From Candidatus Aerophobota bacterium (lineage in GTDB: Bacteria; Aerophobota; Aerophobia; Aerophobales; B3-G15), in NCBI GenBank assembly GCA_021163905.1, contig JAGGTG010000041.1, positions 1 to 13,100 on the forward strand: a stretch of DNA of 13,100 nucleotides, given 5' to 3'. Position 1 is the first letter of the stretch. Every line of letters starts with the position of its first letter. A program made the position numbers and the translations under genes. The notes under the pieces are model-generated. The model was not told the DNA's origin. It worked only from the letters and a program-made list of their open reading frames with translations, and made no database searches. This document shows, in pieces, positions 6,868 to 13,100 of the stretch.

Positions 6868-7665
6868 ATGGGGGTAAATATACATCCTACAGCTATAGTA
6901 AACCCGGATGCAGAAATTGGAGATGGAGTTGAGATTGGTCCTTATTCTATTATTGGTGAGAATGTCAAAATAGGTGAGGGAACAAAAATAGGACCCTGTG
7001 TATCAATAGAGGGATGGACTAAAATTGGTAAAAGGTGCCAAATCCTTCAGGGAACAGTTATAGGCACACCAGCTCAGGATACTCACTATAAAGGGGGAAG
7101 AAGTTTTGTTGAAATAGGAGATGATAACCTTATCCGGGAATACGTAACCATCCATAGAGGTACGGGAGAGGATACCACAACTCATATAGGTAATAAAAAC
7201 TTTCTTATGGCCTACTCCCATATTGCCCATAATTGCTGGGTGGGTAATGGAGTTGTCATAGCTAACATGGGAACACTTGCCGGTTATGTAAAGATCGAAG
7301 ATAGGGTAATGATTGGAGGTCTAACCGCTATACATCAATACGTAAGAGTAGGAGCCTATGCTATGATAGGAGGATGTGCCAAGGTGGTTAAGGATATTCC
7401 TCCTTTCACCATGGCCGATGGTCACCCTGCATCCTTATGGGGATTAAATACTGTTGGACTTCGCAGAGCTAATTTTTCTTTAAAAACGAGAAACTACTTA
7501 CTTAAAGCTTATAAGATCCTTTTTAGATCTGGGTTAAACACATCTCAAGCCCTGGAAAAGATAGAAAATGAACTGGAGGAAATCCCCGAGGTTAAATACC
7601 TGTGTGATTTCATCCGAAGTTCCAAAAGAGGGATCTGTAAAGAAAGAAAAAGAGGGGATGAATGA
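6868..7665 (+). CDS. lpxA: Acyl-ACP--UDP-N-acetylglucosamine O-acyltransferase
   Basis: LpxA performs the first step of lipid A synthesis, moving a 3-hydroxyacyl chain from ACP to UDP-GlcNAc. The N-terminal two thirds are left-handed beta-helix hexapeptide repeats (residues about 5-185), followed by a helical tail. The catalytic histidine corresponds to His121 in AYSHIAHNC (115-123), and His156 lies in GGLTAIHQY. The residue aligned with the Escherichia coli acyl-length ruler Gly173 is Gly169, which suggests a long hydroxyacyl chain rather than C10; this is inferred from alignment. Length 265 is normal. Its presence implies an outer membrane with lipid A. No lpxB, lpxC, lpxD or fabZ is adjacent, which is unusual. 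Its stop overlaps the uppP start as ATGA. Confidence 0.95.
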   Translation: MGVNIHPTAIVNPDAEIGDGVEIGPYSIIGENVKIGEGTKIGPCVSIEGWTKIGKRCQILQGTVIGTPAQDTHYKGGRSFVEIGDDNLIREYVTIHRGTGEDTTTHIGNKNFLMAYSHIAHNCWVGNGVVIANMGTLAGYVKIEDRVMIGGLTAIHQYVRVGAYAMIGGCAKVVKDIPPFTMADGHPASLWGLNTVGLRRANFSLKTRNYLLKAYKILFRSGLNTSQALEKIENELEEIPEVKYLCDFIRSSKRGICKERKRGDE

Positions 7666-8489
7666 ACCTCCTGCAAGCCCTTTTTCTGGGGATACTCCAG
7701 GGATTTACCGAATTTCTTCCCATAAGTAGTTCCGGACATCTTGTTATATTTCAGTATTATATGGGATTTAAAAAACCAATGGTTCTTTTTGATGTCCTTC
7801 TACATATCGGGACCCTGGCTGCAGTTATTGTGTTTTTTCGAAAAGAATTAAAACTTATGTTAATATCAATTCTCAAACCTCAAATTAAAGACGAGGATTA
7901 TTCCAATAGACGCTGGATAATCCTGATGGTTATTCTTGGAACATTACCCACCGCTATTCTGGGAGCTATACTTCAAAGGGAACAGGAATTTCTCTTTAAA
8001 GGTGTATTTGTCTCTGGAGGAGGACTTCTTTTCACCGGAGTTTTTCTGTGGCTGGCAGAAAAAATTGGATCAAATTCAAACAAAAAAAATTGTGAAAAAC
8101 AAAAAATAACACCAATTGATGCTCTTATAATTGGTGTAATGCAGGGAGTTGCAATAATTCCAGGAATATCAAGATCAGGTACAACCATCTCAACTGGTCT
8201 TATAAAGGGGCTAAAAAGGGAGGTATCTTTTCAATACAGCTTTTTTCTCTTTATTCCTGCAGTAACAGGAGCCCTTATTCTGGAAAGCAGAAAAGTTTCC
8301 CTGATATCCAGTACTCCCTCTTTTCCCGTATGTTTAGCAGGAACTTTAACATCCTTCCTGGTTGGGATAGTTGCACTTAAAATACTTCATAAACTTCTAA
8401 GAGAAAAAAGACTGACCATTTTCTCCTGGTACTGCTGGATATTTGGAGGAGGAGTACTTGTGTATGAGATAGCCAAAATATTTATTTAA
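7662..8489 (+). CDS. uppP: Undecaprenyl-diphosphatase
   Basis: UppP (BacA) dephosphorylates undecaprenyl diphosphate in the membrane, recycling the lipid carrier for peptidoglycan and O-antigen; high dosage can give bacitracin resistance. The two active-site motifs are present: QGFTEFLPISSSGHL at 13-27 with Glu17, Ser22-24 and His27, and PGISRSGT at 167-174 with Arg171. The remaining sequence is a series of hydrophobic segments, about eight by inspection. A short charged, Asn/Lys-rich loop at 135-149 precedes the second half. Length 275 is typical. It overlaps lpxA by 4 nt, linking two envelope-lipid functions. Confidence 0.95.
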   Translation: MNLLQALFLGILQGFTEFLPISSSGHLVIFQYYMGFKKPMVLFDVLLHIGTLAAVIVFFRKELKLMLISILKPQIKDEDYSNRRWIILMVILGTLPTAILGAILQREQEFLFKGVFVSGGGLLFTGVFLWLAEKIGSNSNKKNCEKQKITPIDALIIGVMQGVAIIPGISRSGTTISTGLIKGLKREVSFQYSFFLFIPAVTGALILESRKVSLISSTPSFPVCLAGTLTSFLVGIVALKILHKLLREKRLTIFSWYCWIFGGGVLVYEIAKIFI

Positions 8490-8496
8490 ATTAAAA

Positions 8497-8503
8497 AAGG
8501 AGG
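8497..8503 (+). promoter_or_regulatory. Strong Shine-Dalgarno of the HPS-RraA gene
   Basis: AAGGAGG lies 8 nt before the ATG at 8512. It is the best ribosome binding site of the plus-strand block and fixes the start of the fusion gene. It follows the uppP stop by 7 nt, the widest gap (22 nt) in the block. Confidence 0.8.
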
Positions 8504-8511
8504 CTAATTAA

Positions 8512-9801
8512 ATGAAGCCGGTTTTACAGGTGGCTTTAGATTTTATAAATTTAAAAAGAGCCCTTAAAGCCGCAAGCCTGGCAGTTGAAGGAGGTGCAGA
8601 CTGGCTTGAGGCGGGAACTCCTCTAATAAAAAGTGAAGGAGTTGAAAGTATCCGCCTTTTAAGAAAGAACTTTCCCTCAGTTACCATTGTTGCTGATCTT
8701 AAAATTATGGATGCGGGAAGAATAGAGGCAGAAATTGCTTTCAAAGCAGGAGCTGATGTGGTATGTGTTATGGGGGTTGCCTCTGATCCAACAATACAGG
8801 AATGTGTTCTGGCAGCAAGGAATTATGGAGGTAAAGTCATGGTTGATCTGATGAGTGTTTCATCTCCTCTGCAAAGAGCAAAAGAAATTGAAAAAATGGG
8901 TGCCGACTTTGTGGGAATTCATATACCAATAGATGCACAGATGAGAGGTGAAAAGCCAACAGATCTTGTAAGGGAGATAGCAGGTAAGATAAACCTGCCT
9001 CTTGCTGTAGCTGGAGGCGTAAACTCTGAAACTGCTGCGGCTATAGTAGATGCCGGTGCCAGTATTCTTATCGTAGGAGGAGCTATCTGTAAGGCAAAGG
9101 ATCCAAGGATAGCTACCAGGAAAATAAAAGAGGCTATTAAAGAAAAAAAGGTAATAAAAACAGATCTTTTTAAGAGAGTTTTAGAACCGGAAATTAGCTC
9201 CATTCTGTATAAGGTATCAACTGCAAATATATCCGATGCCATGCACCGGGAAGGTGAACTTGGTAGATTTTTAATAATTAACCCTGACAAAAAATTGGTG
9301 GGAAAAGCCCTTACAGTTAGAACTTACCCAGGAGACTGGGCAAAACCAGTGGAGGCTATTGATAAAGCGGAGAAGGGGCAGGTTCTGGTAATAGATGCAG
9401 GTGGAACTCCTCCTGCGATCTGGGGTGAGCTTGCCACTCATTCTGCTGTTCGGAAAAAATTAGCAGGGGTGGTTATTCATGGGGGCATAAGAGATGTTGA
9501 GGAAATCCATAAATTAGGATTTCCCGTCTATGCAAAACTCATCACTCCTAATGCAGGAGAGCCCAAGGGATTTGGGGAAATAGGAGTTCCAATAAAAATC
9601 GATGGAAAAACAATTTTTACCAATGATTGGATTGTAGGGGATAAGGATGGGCTGGTAGTCATACCTCAGGCAAGAGCAGTGGAAATAGCCAATCGTGCCA
9701 TGGATGTTCTGGAAAGGGAAAATCGTATAAGAGAGGAAATAGAAAGTGGAGGAACTCTGTCAACAGTGATGGAACTTTTAAGATGGGAAAAGGAACAATA
9801 A
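8512..9801 (+). CDS. 3-hexulose-6-phosphate synthase fused to RraA-family domain
   Basis: Residues 1-210 form a (beta/alpha)8 barrel of the orotidine-phosphate decarboxylase superfamily. It has VALDF (7-11), EAGTPL (33-38), the DxKxxD active-site motif at Asp62, Lys64 and Asp67, and the phosphate-binding AGGV and IVGGAI loops; together these match hexulose-6-phosphate synthase. Residues about 218-429 are an RraA/HMG-aldolase-type domain with GGIRDVEE at 324-331 (Arg327, Asp328, Glu331). HPS condenses formaldehyde with ribulose-5-phosphate, or runs in reverse to make ribulose-5-phosphate. The same fusion is known from archaea and some bacteria as a bifunctional HPS/RNase-regulator protein. The regulator label is doubtful because the Arg-Asp pair used by metal-dependent aldolases is kept. 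The partner 6-phospho-3-hexuloisomerase is not here. It is the last gene of the block. Confidence 0.85.
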   Translation: MKPVLQVALDFINLKRALKAASLAVEGGADWLEAGTPLIKSEGVESIRLLRKNFPSVTIVADLKIMDAGRIEAEIAFKAGADVVCVMGVASDPTIQECVLAARNYGGKVMVDLMSVSSPLQRAKEIEKMGADFVGIHIPIDAQMRGEKPTDLVREIAGKINLPLAVAGGVNSETAAAIVDAGASILIVGGAICKAKDPRIATRKIKEAIKEKKVIKTDLFKRVLEPEISSILYKVSTANISDAMHREGELGRFLIINPDKKLVGKALTVRTYPGDWAKPVEAIDKAEKGQVLVIDAGGTPPAIWGELATHSAVRKKLAGVVIHGGIRDVEEIHKLGFPVYAKLITPNAGEPKGFGEIGVPIKIDGKTIFTNDWIVGDKDGLVVIPQARAVEIANRAMDVLERENRIREEIESGGTLSTVMELLRWEKEQ

Positions 9802-9805
9802 ATAG

Positions 9806-11086
9806 TTAGTTTTGTGGCTTTGCTCTGGTAAGAGGGGAGATCTTTACTTTCTTTATATGTCGAGCATCAACATCCAGAATTTCTATTTTTACCCCATCTT
9901 CGATAATTGTTTCTCCCCGCTGAGGAATCCTTCCCAGATAGTTAAATATAAATCCTCCTATTGATTCAAAAGATACAGCCTTTTCGGGAAGGGAGGTTCC
10001 CAGTTTTTCGTTAATCTCGTCAATATCCGTATCTCCCTCTACAAGAGCTGATCCGTCTTTTAAAAGCTGAATTTTTTCCGGAAGGACTTTATCGGATTCA
10101 TCCTCTATCTCTCCCACCAACTCTTCCAGAAGATCCTCTATAGTAACAATTCCTGCCATTCCTCCGTACTCATCTACGACTATTGCAAGATGGGTTTTTT
10201 TCCGCTGGAGCTGATAGAGAATCTCACTCAATCTCGTTGTGTAAGGGACAAAAACAGGAGGATGCATAATATCTTTTACCTTCAGCTTATCCCATTTATC
10301 TGGAATTGATAAAAGATCCTTAATATAGGCTATTCCAACAATATTATCCAATCTTCCCTCATAAACAGGTATCCTGGAATAGCCAGCCTCATTTATCAGC
10401 CTGGTAAGCTCAACAAGAGAGGCCTCACTGTGTATAGCAACCACCTTTGTGCGAGGAGTCATTATCTCCTTAACTCTTGTTTCATCAAATTCAAGAGCCG
10501 AGTGGACGAGCTCTTCTTCTCTTTCTTCCAGTGCTCCTTCCTCCTGGCCTATATCTATAAGGGTGTGGATTTCTTTCTCTGTGATTGGCTTTGATACTAA
10601 AGACTCACCTGAGGGAATTCCAAAAATCCCCTGGGTTAAAAAAGTAAGAGCTTTGACTACAGGTGAAAGGACAGTTGATAGAAAAAAGATGGGTCTTATA
10701 ACTTTAAGAGAAATTTTTTCTGCATGCTCACGGCAGTACCTTTTAGGCGCAACTTCTCCAAATACCAAAATTATAAACGTCATAACTCCTGTTGCTATTC
10801 CAATAACCTTTCCCTGAGTTCCTCCTAACCAGTTCTCAATCAGGATAGTAGCTAAACTGGCTGCAGCTATGTTGGCAAGATTGTTACCTATAAGTATTGT
10901 TACCAGCCATCTTGATGGATCGGAAAGGAGAAGGTCAAATTGCCTTTTTTTGTGAGGATTCTCCTTACCTAACCTCTTCAGGGTAATTTTACCCAGCGAG
11001 GAAAGAGCAATTTCCGATCCGGAAAAGAAGGCCGAAGCTACAATACACAAAATAAGAAGTATTACTATAATCCAGGGGTTAAGCAA
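9806..11086 (-). CDS. CNNM/CorC-type membrane protein with CBS pair
   Basis: This is a 426-residue hemolysin-C/CorC-like protein. Residues 1-190 or so are a DUF21/CNNM transmembrane domain with hydrophobic segments near 5-22, 60-85, 93-115 and 130-150, plus the FSGSEIALSS motif at 21-30. Then come two CBS domains (about 205-265 and 270-325, with IMTPR and VVDEYGGMAGIVTIEDLLEEL), and a C-terminal CorC/HlyC domain (about 345-420, with IGGFIFNYLGRIPQRGE). The family is linked to Mg2+/Co2+ transport or efflux; substrate is not certain. The start is TTG at 11084-11086, preceded by TGAGGT, which includes the rpiB stop; no upstream ATG fits. It is last in the hflX-rpiB block, 9 nt after rpiB, and ends 4 nt from the convergent HPS-RraA gene. 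Confidence 0.9.
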   Translation of the reverse strand: MLNPWIIVILLILCIVASAFFSGSEIALSSLGKITLKRLGKENPHKKRQFDLLLSDPSRWLVTILIGNNLANIAAASLATILIENWLGGTQGKVIGIATGVMTFIILVFGEVAPKRYCREHAEKISLKVIRPIFFLSTVLSPVVKALTFLTQGIFGIPSGESLVSKPITEKEIHTLIDIGQEEGALEEREEELVHSALEFDETRVKEIMTPRTKVVAIHSEASLVELTRLINEAGYSRIPVYEGRLDNIVGIAYIKDLLSIPDKWDKLKVKDIMHPPVFVPYTTRLSEILYQLQRKKTHLAIVVDEYGGMAGIVTIEDLLEELVGEIEDESDKVLPEKIQLLKDGSALVEGDTDIDEINEKLGTSLPEKAVSFESIGGFIFNYLGRIPQRGETIIEDGVKIEILDVDARHIKKVKISPLTRAKPQN

Positions 11087-11095
11087 AACTTAACC

Positions 11096-11545
11096 TCACT
11101 TGAAATTTTTCTGTTCTATCTTTCTCAATTTATCCAATCGTCTTTTATGTCTCCCCCCTTGAAATTCTACCTCAAGCCATACCTTTACTATTTCCCTGGC
11201 AAGATCAATCCCCGTCATTCTTCCTGCCAGTATTAAAACATTGGAGTTGTTATGTTCTCGACAAAGACGTGCCGCATAAAGATCATAACAGGGTGTTGCT
11301 CTAATCCCGGAAAATTTATTGGCCAGGATATTCATTCCAAGTCCTGTGCCACATATAAGAATTCCCCTATCAAACTCACCCTTTACTATTGCATCAAGTG
11401 CCTTTTCTCCCCAGTCCACAAAATCAGTGGACTCCTCGCTATAGGTCCCAAAATCCTGATATTGAACATCTCTTTCTTTAAGAAAATCCTTTACAACTTC
11501 TTTTAATTTGTATCCAGCGTGATCCGCCGCAAGAGCAATCTTCAT
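11096..11545 (-). CDS. rpiB: Ribose-5-phosphate isomerase B
   Basis: RpiB interconverts ribulose-5-phosphate and ribose-5-phosphate. The N-terminus IALAADHAGYKLKE (3-16) is the family hallmark, Cys65 in CGTGLGMNILANK (65-77) is the expected catalytic base, and His98 in REHNN completes the site. At 149 residues it is typical. Related LacA/LacB sugar isomerases are possible, but no lac-type genes are nearby and the motifs favour RpiB. The ATG at 11545 overlaps the hflX stop by 4 nt (ATGA on the minus strand), so translation is likely coupled. It shares the ribulose-5-phosphate pool with the HPS domain encoded on the opposite strand. Confidence 0.95.
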   Translation of the reverse strand: MKIALAADHAGYKLKEVVKDFLKERDVQYQDFGTYSEESTDFVDWGEKALDAIVKGEFDRGILICGTGLGMNILANKFSGIRATPCYDLYAARLCREHNNSNVLILAGRMTGIDLAREIVKVWLEVEFQGGRHKRRLDKLRKIEQKNFK

Positions 11546-12894
11546 TTATCCTTCCTCCATTTTCCATAATCATTGCTTTTATAGTTTTCAATTTTTCTTC
11601 TTCCATTCCTGTACCTGATCAACTTTCTTGCCAGTGCCGGGGTTACCTTTGCTTTAATCATAACCTCATTTTGAAGGTATTTTCTACCAGTTATCTCTCC
11701 TTCATTGTAAATTAGAGAAATAAGATCGCTTCTATCGTAGGGAAAGAAAAATACAGTATCTACTCTTTCTTTATCCAGCATACTGGCCATTCGATCTAAA
11801 AGATCATCAATTCCAGATCCTGTTAGAGCTGATACCAGCACAGGAAAATCAACAGACTTTTTAAGCCTTTCTATCTTAGCCTTATCCTCAACAAGATCAA
11901 TCTTATTCAACACATTAATTACAGGTTTATCCCGGGCATTTAACTCCCGTAAAACTGTATAGGTGGCCTCATTTTGTTCCATAACTTTGGGATGAGAAGC
12001 ATCCAGAACATTAACAAGAATATCAGCTTCCTTTACCTCCTGTAAAGTTGCCCGAAAAGCTGCTACAAGGTGATGGGGGAGTTTATTTATAAATCCTACT
12101 GTATCGGTAAGCAAAATTACCTGGTTATTGGGTAGAATAACTTTTCTGGTAGTAGGATCAAGAGTGGCAAATAACTTATCATCCACCTTAACACGTGCCT
12201 TAGCTAAGCGATTGAGAAGAGTTGACTTTCCAACATTTGTATAACCTATTAGAGCAGCAACCCACCATTTTTTCCTTCTTTTTCTAATTGTCTCACGCTG
12301 TCTTTCTATTTGTTTAATTTTCCTGGTTAATGTTACTATACGCTCCTTAATCTTCCTTCTATCAACTTCCAGCTTGGTTTCTCCAGGACCCCTTGTTCCT
12401 ATTCCTCCTCCAAGGCGAGATAGAAGAATTCCCTTTCCCTTTAATCTTGGAAGAAGATAATTAAGCTGGGCGAGTTCAACCTGGATTTTACCCATCGCAG
12501 AGTTAGCTCTCAGTGCAAAAATATCAAGAATAAGCTGAGTTCTATCTACTACCTTTACTCCTATCTTTTCTTCAATATTTGACTGCTGAGAAGGAGTGAG
12601 ATCATGGTCAAAAATAACTACATCTACCTGTAGCTCATCGCACAAACGAGCAATCTCCTCCACTTTTCCCTTTCCTATGTAAAAGGCAGGATCAGGACTG
12701 GACCTTACCTGGACAACTCTCGTCTGGACTATCCCTCCCGCCGTTTGAACTAAACGGGAAAGTTCCTCCAGGGAGTCTTCAACTCCCCACTCTTCTCCAG
12801 CTATCCTGCCCTTATCAAGGGCAACAAGGATAGCTCTTTCCTTTTTCTTTGCTCCAACTGGTTTGGTTAAACTCTTCTTGGAGATAGTGGTAAT
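11542..12894 (-). CDS. hflX: GTPase HflX, without a canonical start codon
   Basis: HflX is a ribosome-associated GTPase that splits stalled 70S ribosomes. Numbering from an assumed ATT start at 12892-12894 (450 residues), an N-terminal domain holds RAILVALDKG, VQTAGG and AFYIGKGKVEEIA, then GGGIGTRGPGETKLE, G1 GYTNVGKS (217-224), G3 DTVGF (264-268), G4 NKID (330-333) and G5 SAL (355-357). The first GTG/ATG/TTG in frame is GTG at 12661-12663. Starting there would delete conserved sequence, including YIGKGK. The frame is open up to a TAA at 12916-12918, with AGGAGG at 12898-12903, so translation probably begins at ATA, ATT or ATC between 12897 and 12883. A sequencing error is the alternative. 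It is first in the minus-strand block and overlaps rpiB. Confidence 0.88.
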   Translation of the reverse strand: MTTISKKSLTKPVGAKKKERAILVALDKGRIAGEEWGVEDSLEELSRLVQTAGGIVQTRVVQVRSSPDPAFYIGKGKVEEIARLCDELQVDVVIFDHDLTPSQQSNIEEKIGVKVVDRTQLILDIFALRANSAMGKIQVELAQLNYLLPRLKGKGILLSRLGGGIGTRGPGETKLEVDRRKIKERIVTLTRKIKQIERQRETIRKRRKKWWVAALIGYTNVGKSTLLNRLAKARVKVDDKLFATLDPTTRKVILPNNQVILLTDTVGFINKLPHHLVAAFRATLQEVKEADILVNVLDASHPKVMEQNEATYTVLRELNARDKPVINVLNKIDLVEDKAKIERLKKSVDFPVLVSALTGSGIDDLLDRMASMLDKERVDTVFFFPYDRSDLISLIYNEGEITGRKYLQNEVMIKAKVTPALARKLIRYRNGRRKIENYKSNDYGKWRKDK

Positions 12895-12897
12895 TAT

Positions 12898-12903
12898 CCT
12901 CCT
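12898..12903 (-). promoter_or_regulatory. Shine-Dalgarno of hflX with no ATG after it
   Basis: On the minus strand AGGAGG (extended AAAGGAGG) is followed by ATA ATT ACC ACT ATC TCC in the hflX frame. There is no ATG, GTG or TTG at any usual distance. ATT is at spacing 3 and ATC at spacing 12, so the site marks the start region without settling the codon. Confidence 0.7.
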
Positions 12904-12912
12904 TTTTCTTTT

Positions 12913-12941
12913 ATTTTAGCTATAATTTTAACCAATGTCAA
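12913..12941 (-). promoter_or_regulatory. Probable sigma70-type promoter of hflX-rpiB-CNNM
   Basis: On the minus strand a perfect -35 TTGACA (12941-12936) is followed after exactly 17 nt by TAAAAT (12918-12913), one mismatch from TATAAT. Transcription would begin near 12906, only a few bases before the AGGAGG of hflX. This places the hflX translation start in the region just downstream and gives an extremely short leader. Confidence 0.75.
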
Positions 12942-12950
12942 TAGATGCAT

Positions 12951-12969
12951 CTCCAGTTTCAGGAAAAAT
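12951..12969 (-). repeat. Dispersed 19-nt motif, minus-strand copy
   Basis: On the minus strand it reads ATTTTTCCTGAAACTGGAG and differs from 215-233 at one base. It ends 9 nt before the hflX -35 box; the left copy ends 28 nt before its -35 box, so distance to the promoter is not fixed. Its T-run is also the tail of the adjacent terminator hairpin. Confidence 0.6.
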
Positions 12970-12985
12970 TCAGGGCTGCCCTGAA
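12964..12985 (-). terminator. Intrinsic terminator hairpin, minus strand
   Basis: TTCAGGG and CCCTGAA form a perfect 7-bp stem with a 3-nt loop at 12969-12985. On the minus strand it is followed by five T residues (12968-12964). It would stop transcripts entering from the right before the hflX promoter. On the plus strand it is followed by A residues and would not act as a terminator. The stem is short, so efficiency may be moderate. Confidence 0.6.
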
Positions 12986-12994
12986 AAACGTCTG

Positions 12995-13093
12995 TTTCGT
13001 CTATCTGGTGTGTTTGGTTAATTTGGTTTATTTGGTTCATTTGGTGTATTTGGTGTATTTGGTTACTTTGGTTCATTTAGTTTATTTGGTTAA
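12995..13093. repeat. 9-nt tandem array, unit TTTGGTTNA (right copy)
   Basis: Eleven 9-nt units are in register. Two decayed ones (TTTCGTCTA, TCTGGTGTG) are followed by nine good ones from 13013, including TTTGGTTTA, TTTGGTTCA, two TTTGGTGTA, and finally TTTGGTTAC, TTTGGTTCA, TTTAGTTTA and TTTGGTTAA. Because 9 is divisible by 3 the minus strand stays open and reads as Asn-Gln-rich triplets, but this is an effect of the repeat. It continues into GGGTC at 13096-13100, as the left copy does. Confidence 0.88.
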
Positions 13094-13100
13094 TAGGGTC

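Noticed and set aside
10449..10817. Open frame on the plus strand inside the CNNM gene
   Set aside because: Shadow of the minus-strand coding sequence; no recognisable protein features and no ribosome binding site.
11542..12663. hflX starting at GTG 12661-12663 as a 373-residue protein
   Set aside because: The upstream in-frame sequence clearly matches the HflX N-terminal domain and lies downstream of a good promoter and Shine-Dalgarno; the GTG lies inside the conserved region and has no Shine-Dalgarno of its own.
12894..13076. 60-codon open frame on the minus strand, Asn-Gln-rich, ending at the hflX Shine-Dalgarno
   Set aside because: It is the 9-nt array read in frame (9 is a multiple of 3) followed by sequence that crosses the terminator and promoter. 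It has no ribosome binding site. A leader-peptide role for hflX is conceivable but nothing beyond position supports it.
1..13100. Circular element or plasmid, suggested by matching ends
   Set aside because: The matching 45 nt is part of a repeat array with one mismatch, and the content is housekeeping genes without replication or mobilisation functions.

Overview
This is a compact, AT-rich bacterial chromosome segment made of housekeeping and biosynthetic genes. It holds two gene blocks that run towards each other, and each starts beside a non-coding, short-period repeat region at a window edge. LpxA (lipid A synthesis) together with UppP points to a diderm, Gram-negative-type bacterium. An orphan AmmeMemoRadiSam-type radical SAM enzyme and a hexulose-6-phosphate synthase/RraA fusion fit an anaerobe, possibly from a little-cultured lineage. 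I cannot name the phylum from the sequence alone. I see no tRNA, rRNA, CRISPR array, prophage, transposase or recognisable defence system.

Layout. 1-176 is a mosaic of five abutting degenerate tandem repeats with unit lengths of 9, 8, 7, 8 and 8 nt. It is followed by a short spacer and a sigma70-like promoter (about 262-289). A tightly packed plus-strand block runs from 310 to 9801: amrS-like radical SAM enzyme, gatB, argF, nfi (endonuclease V), argG, purB, lpxA, uppP, and an HPS-RraA fusion. Genes are separated by 1-22 nt or overlap, with ATGA overlaps at gatB/argF, argF/nfi and lpxA/uppP and a 47-nt overlap at nfi/argG, so co-transcription is likely. Four bases after its last stop codon the minus-strand block ends. 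Read in its own direction that block is hflX, rpiB, then a CNNM/CorC-type CBS membrane protein (12894 down to 9806). Its probable promoter is at 12913-12941, preceded by a minus-strand terminator hairpin and by a second 9-nt tandem array that runs off the right edge.

How the genes work together. argF and argG are consecutive steps of arginine synthesis (argH is not here). purB serves purine synthesis. gatB belongs to tRNA-dependent amidation. lpxA and uppP serve the outer-membrane and cell-wall lipid cycles. HPS and rpiB, on opposite strands, both handle ribulose-5-phosphate and could together supply ribose-5-phosphate. The assembly looks like a mixed housekeeping operon rather than a single pathway.

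The most notable observations are these: hflX has an intact conserved N-terminus but no ATG, GTG or TTG to start it; the non-coding edges carry mosaic tandem arrays, with a near-identical 45-nt direct repeat at both ends of the window; a 19-nt motif is shared, in inverted orientation, upstream of both operon promoters; and the HPS-RraA fusion keeps the Arg-Asp residues expected of a catalytic RraA-family lyase. I found no convincing previously undescribed multi-gene system.
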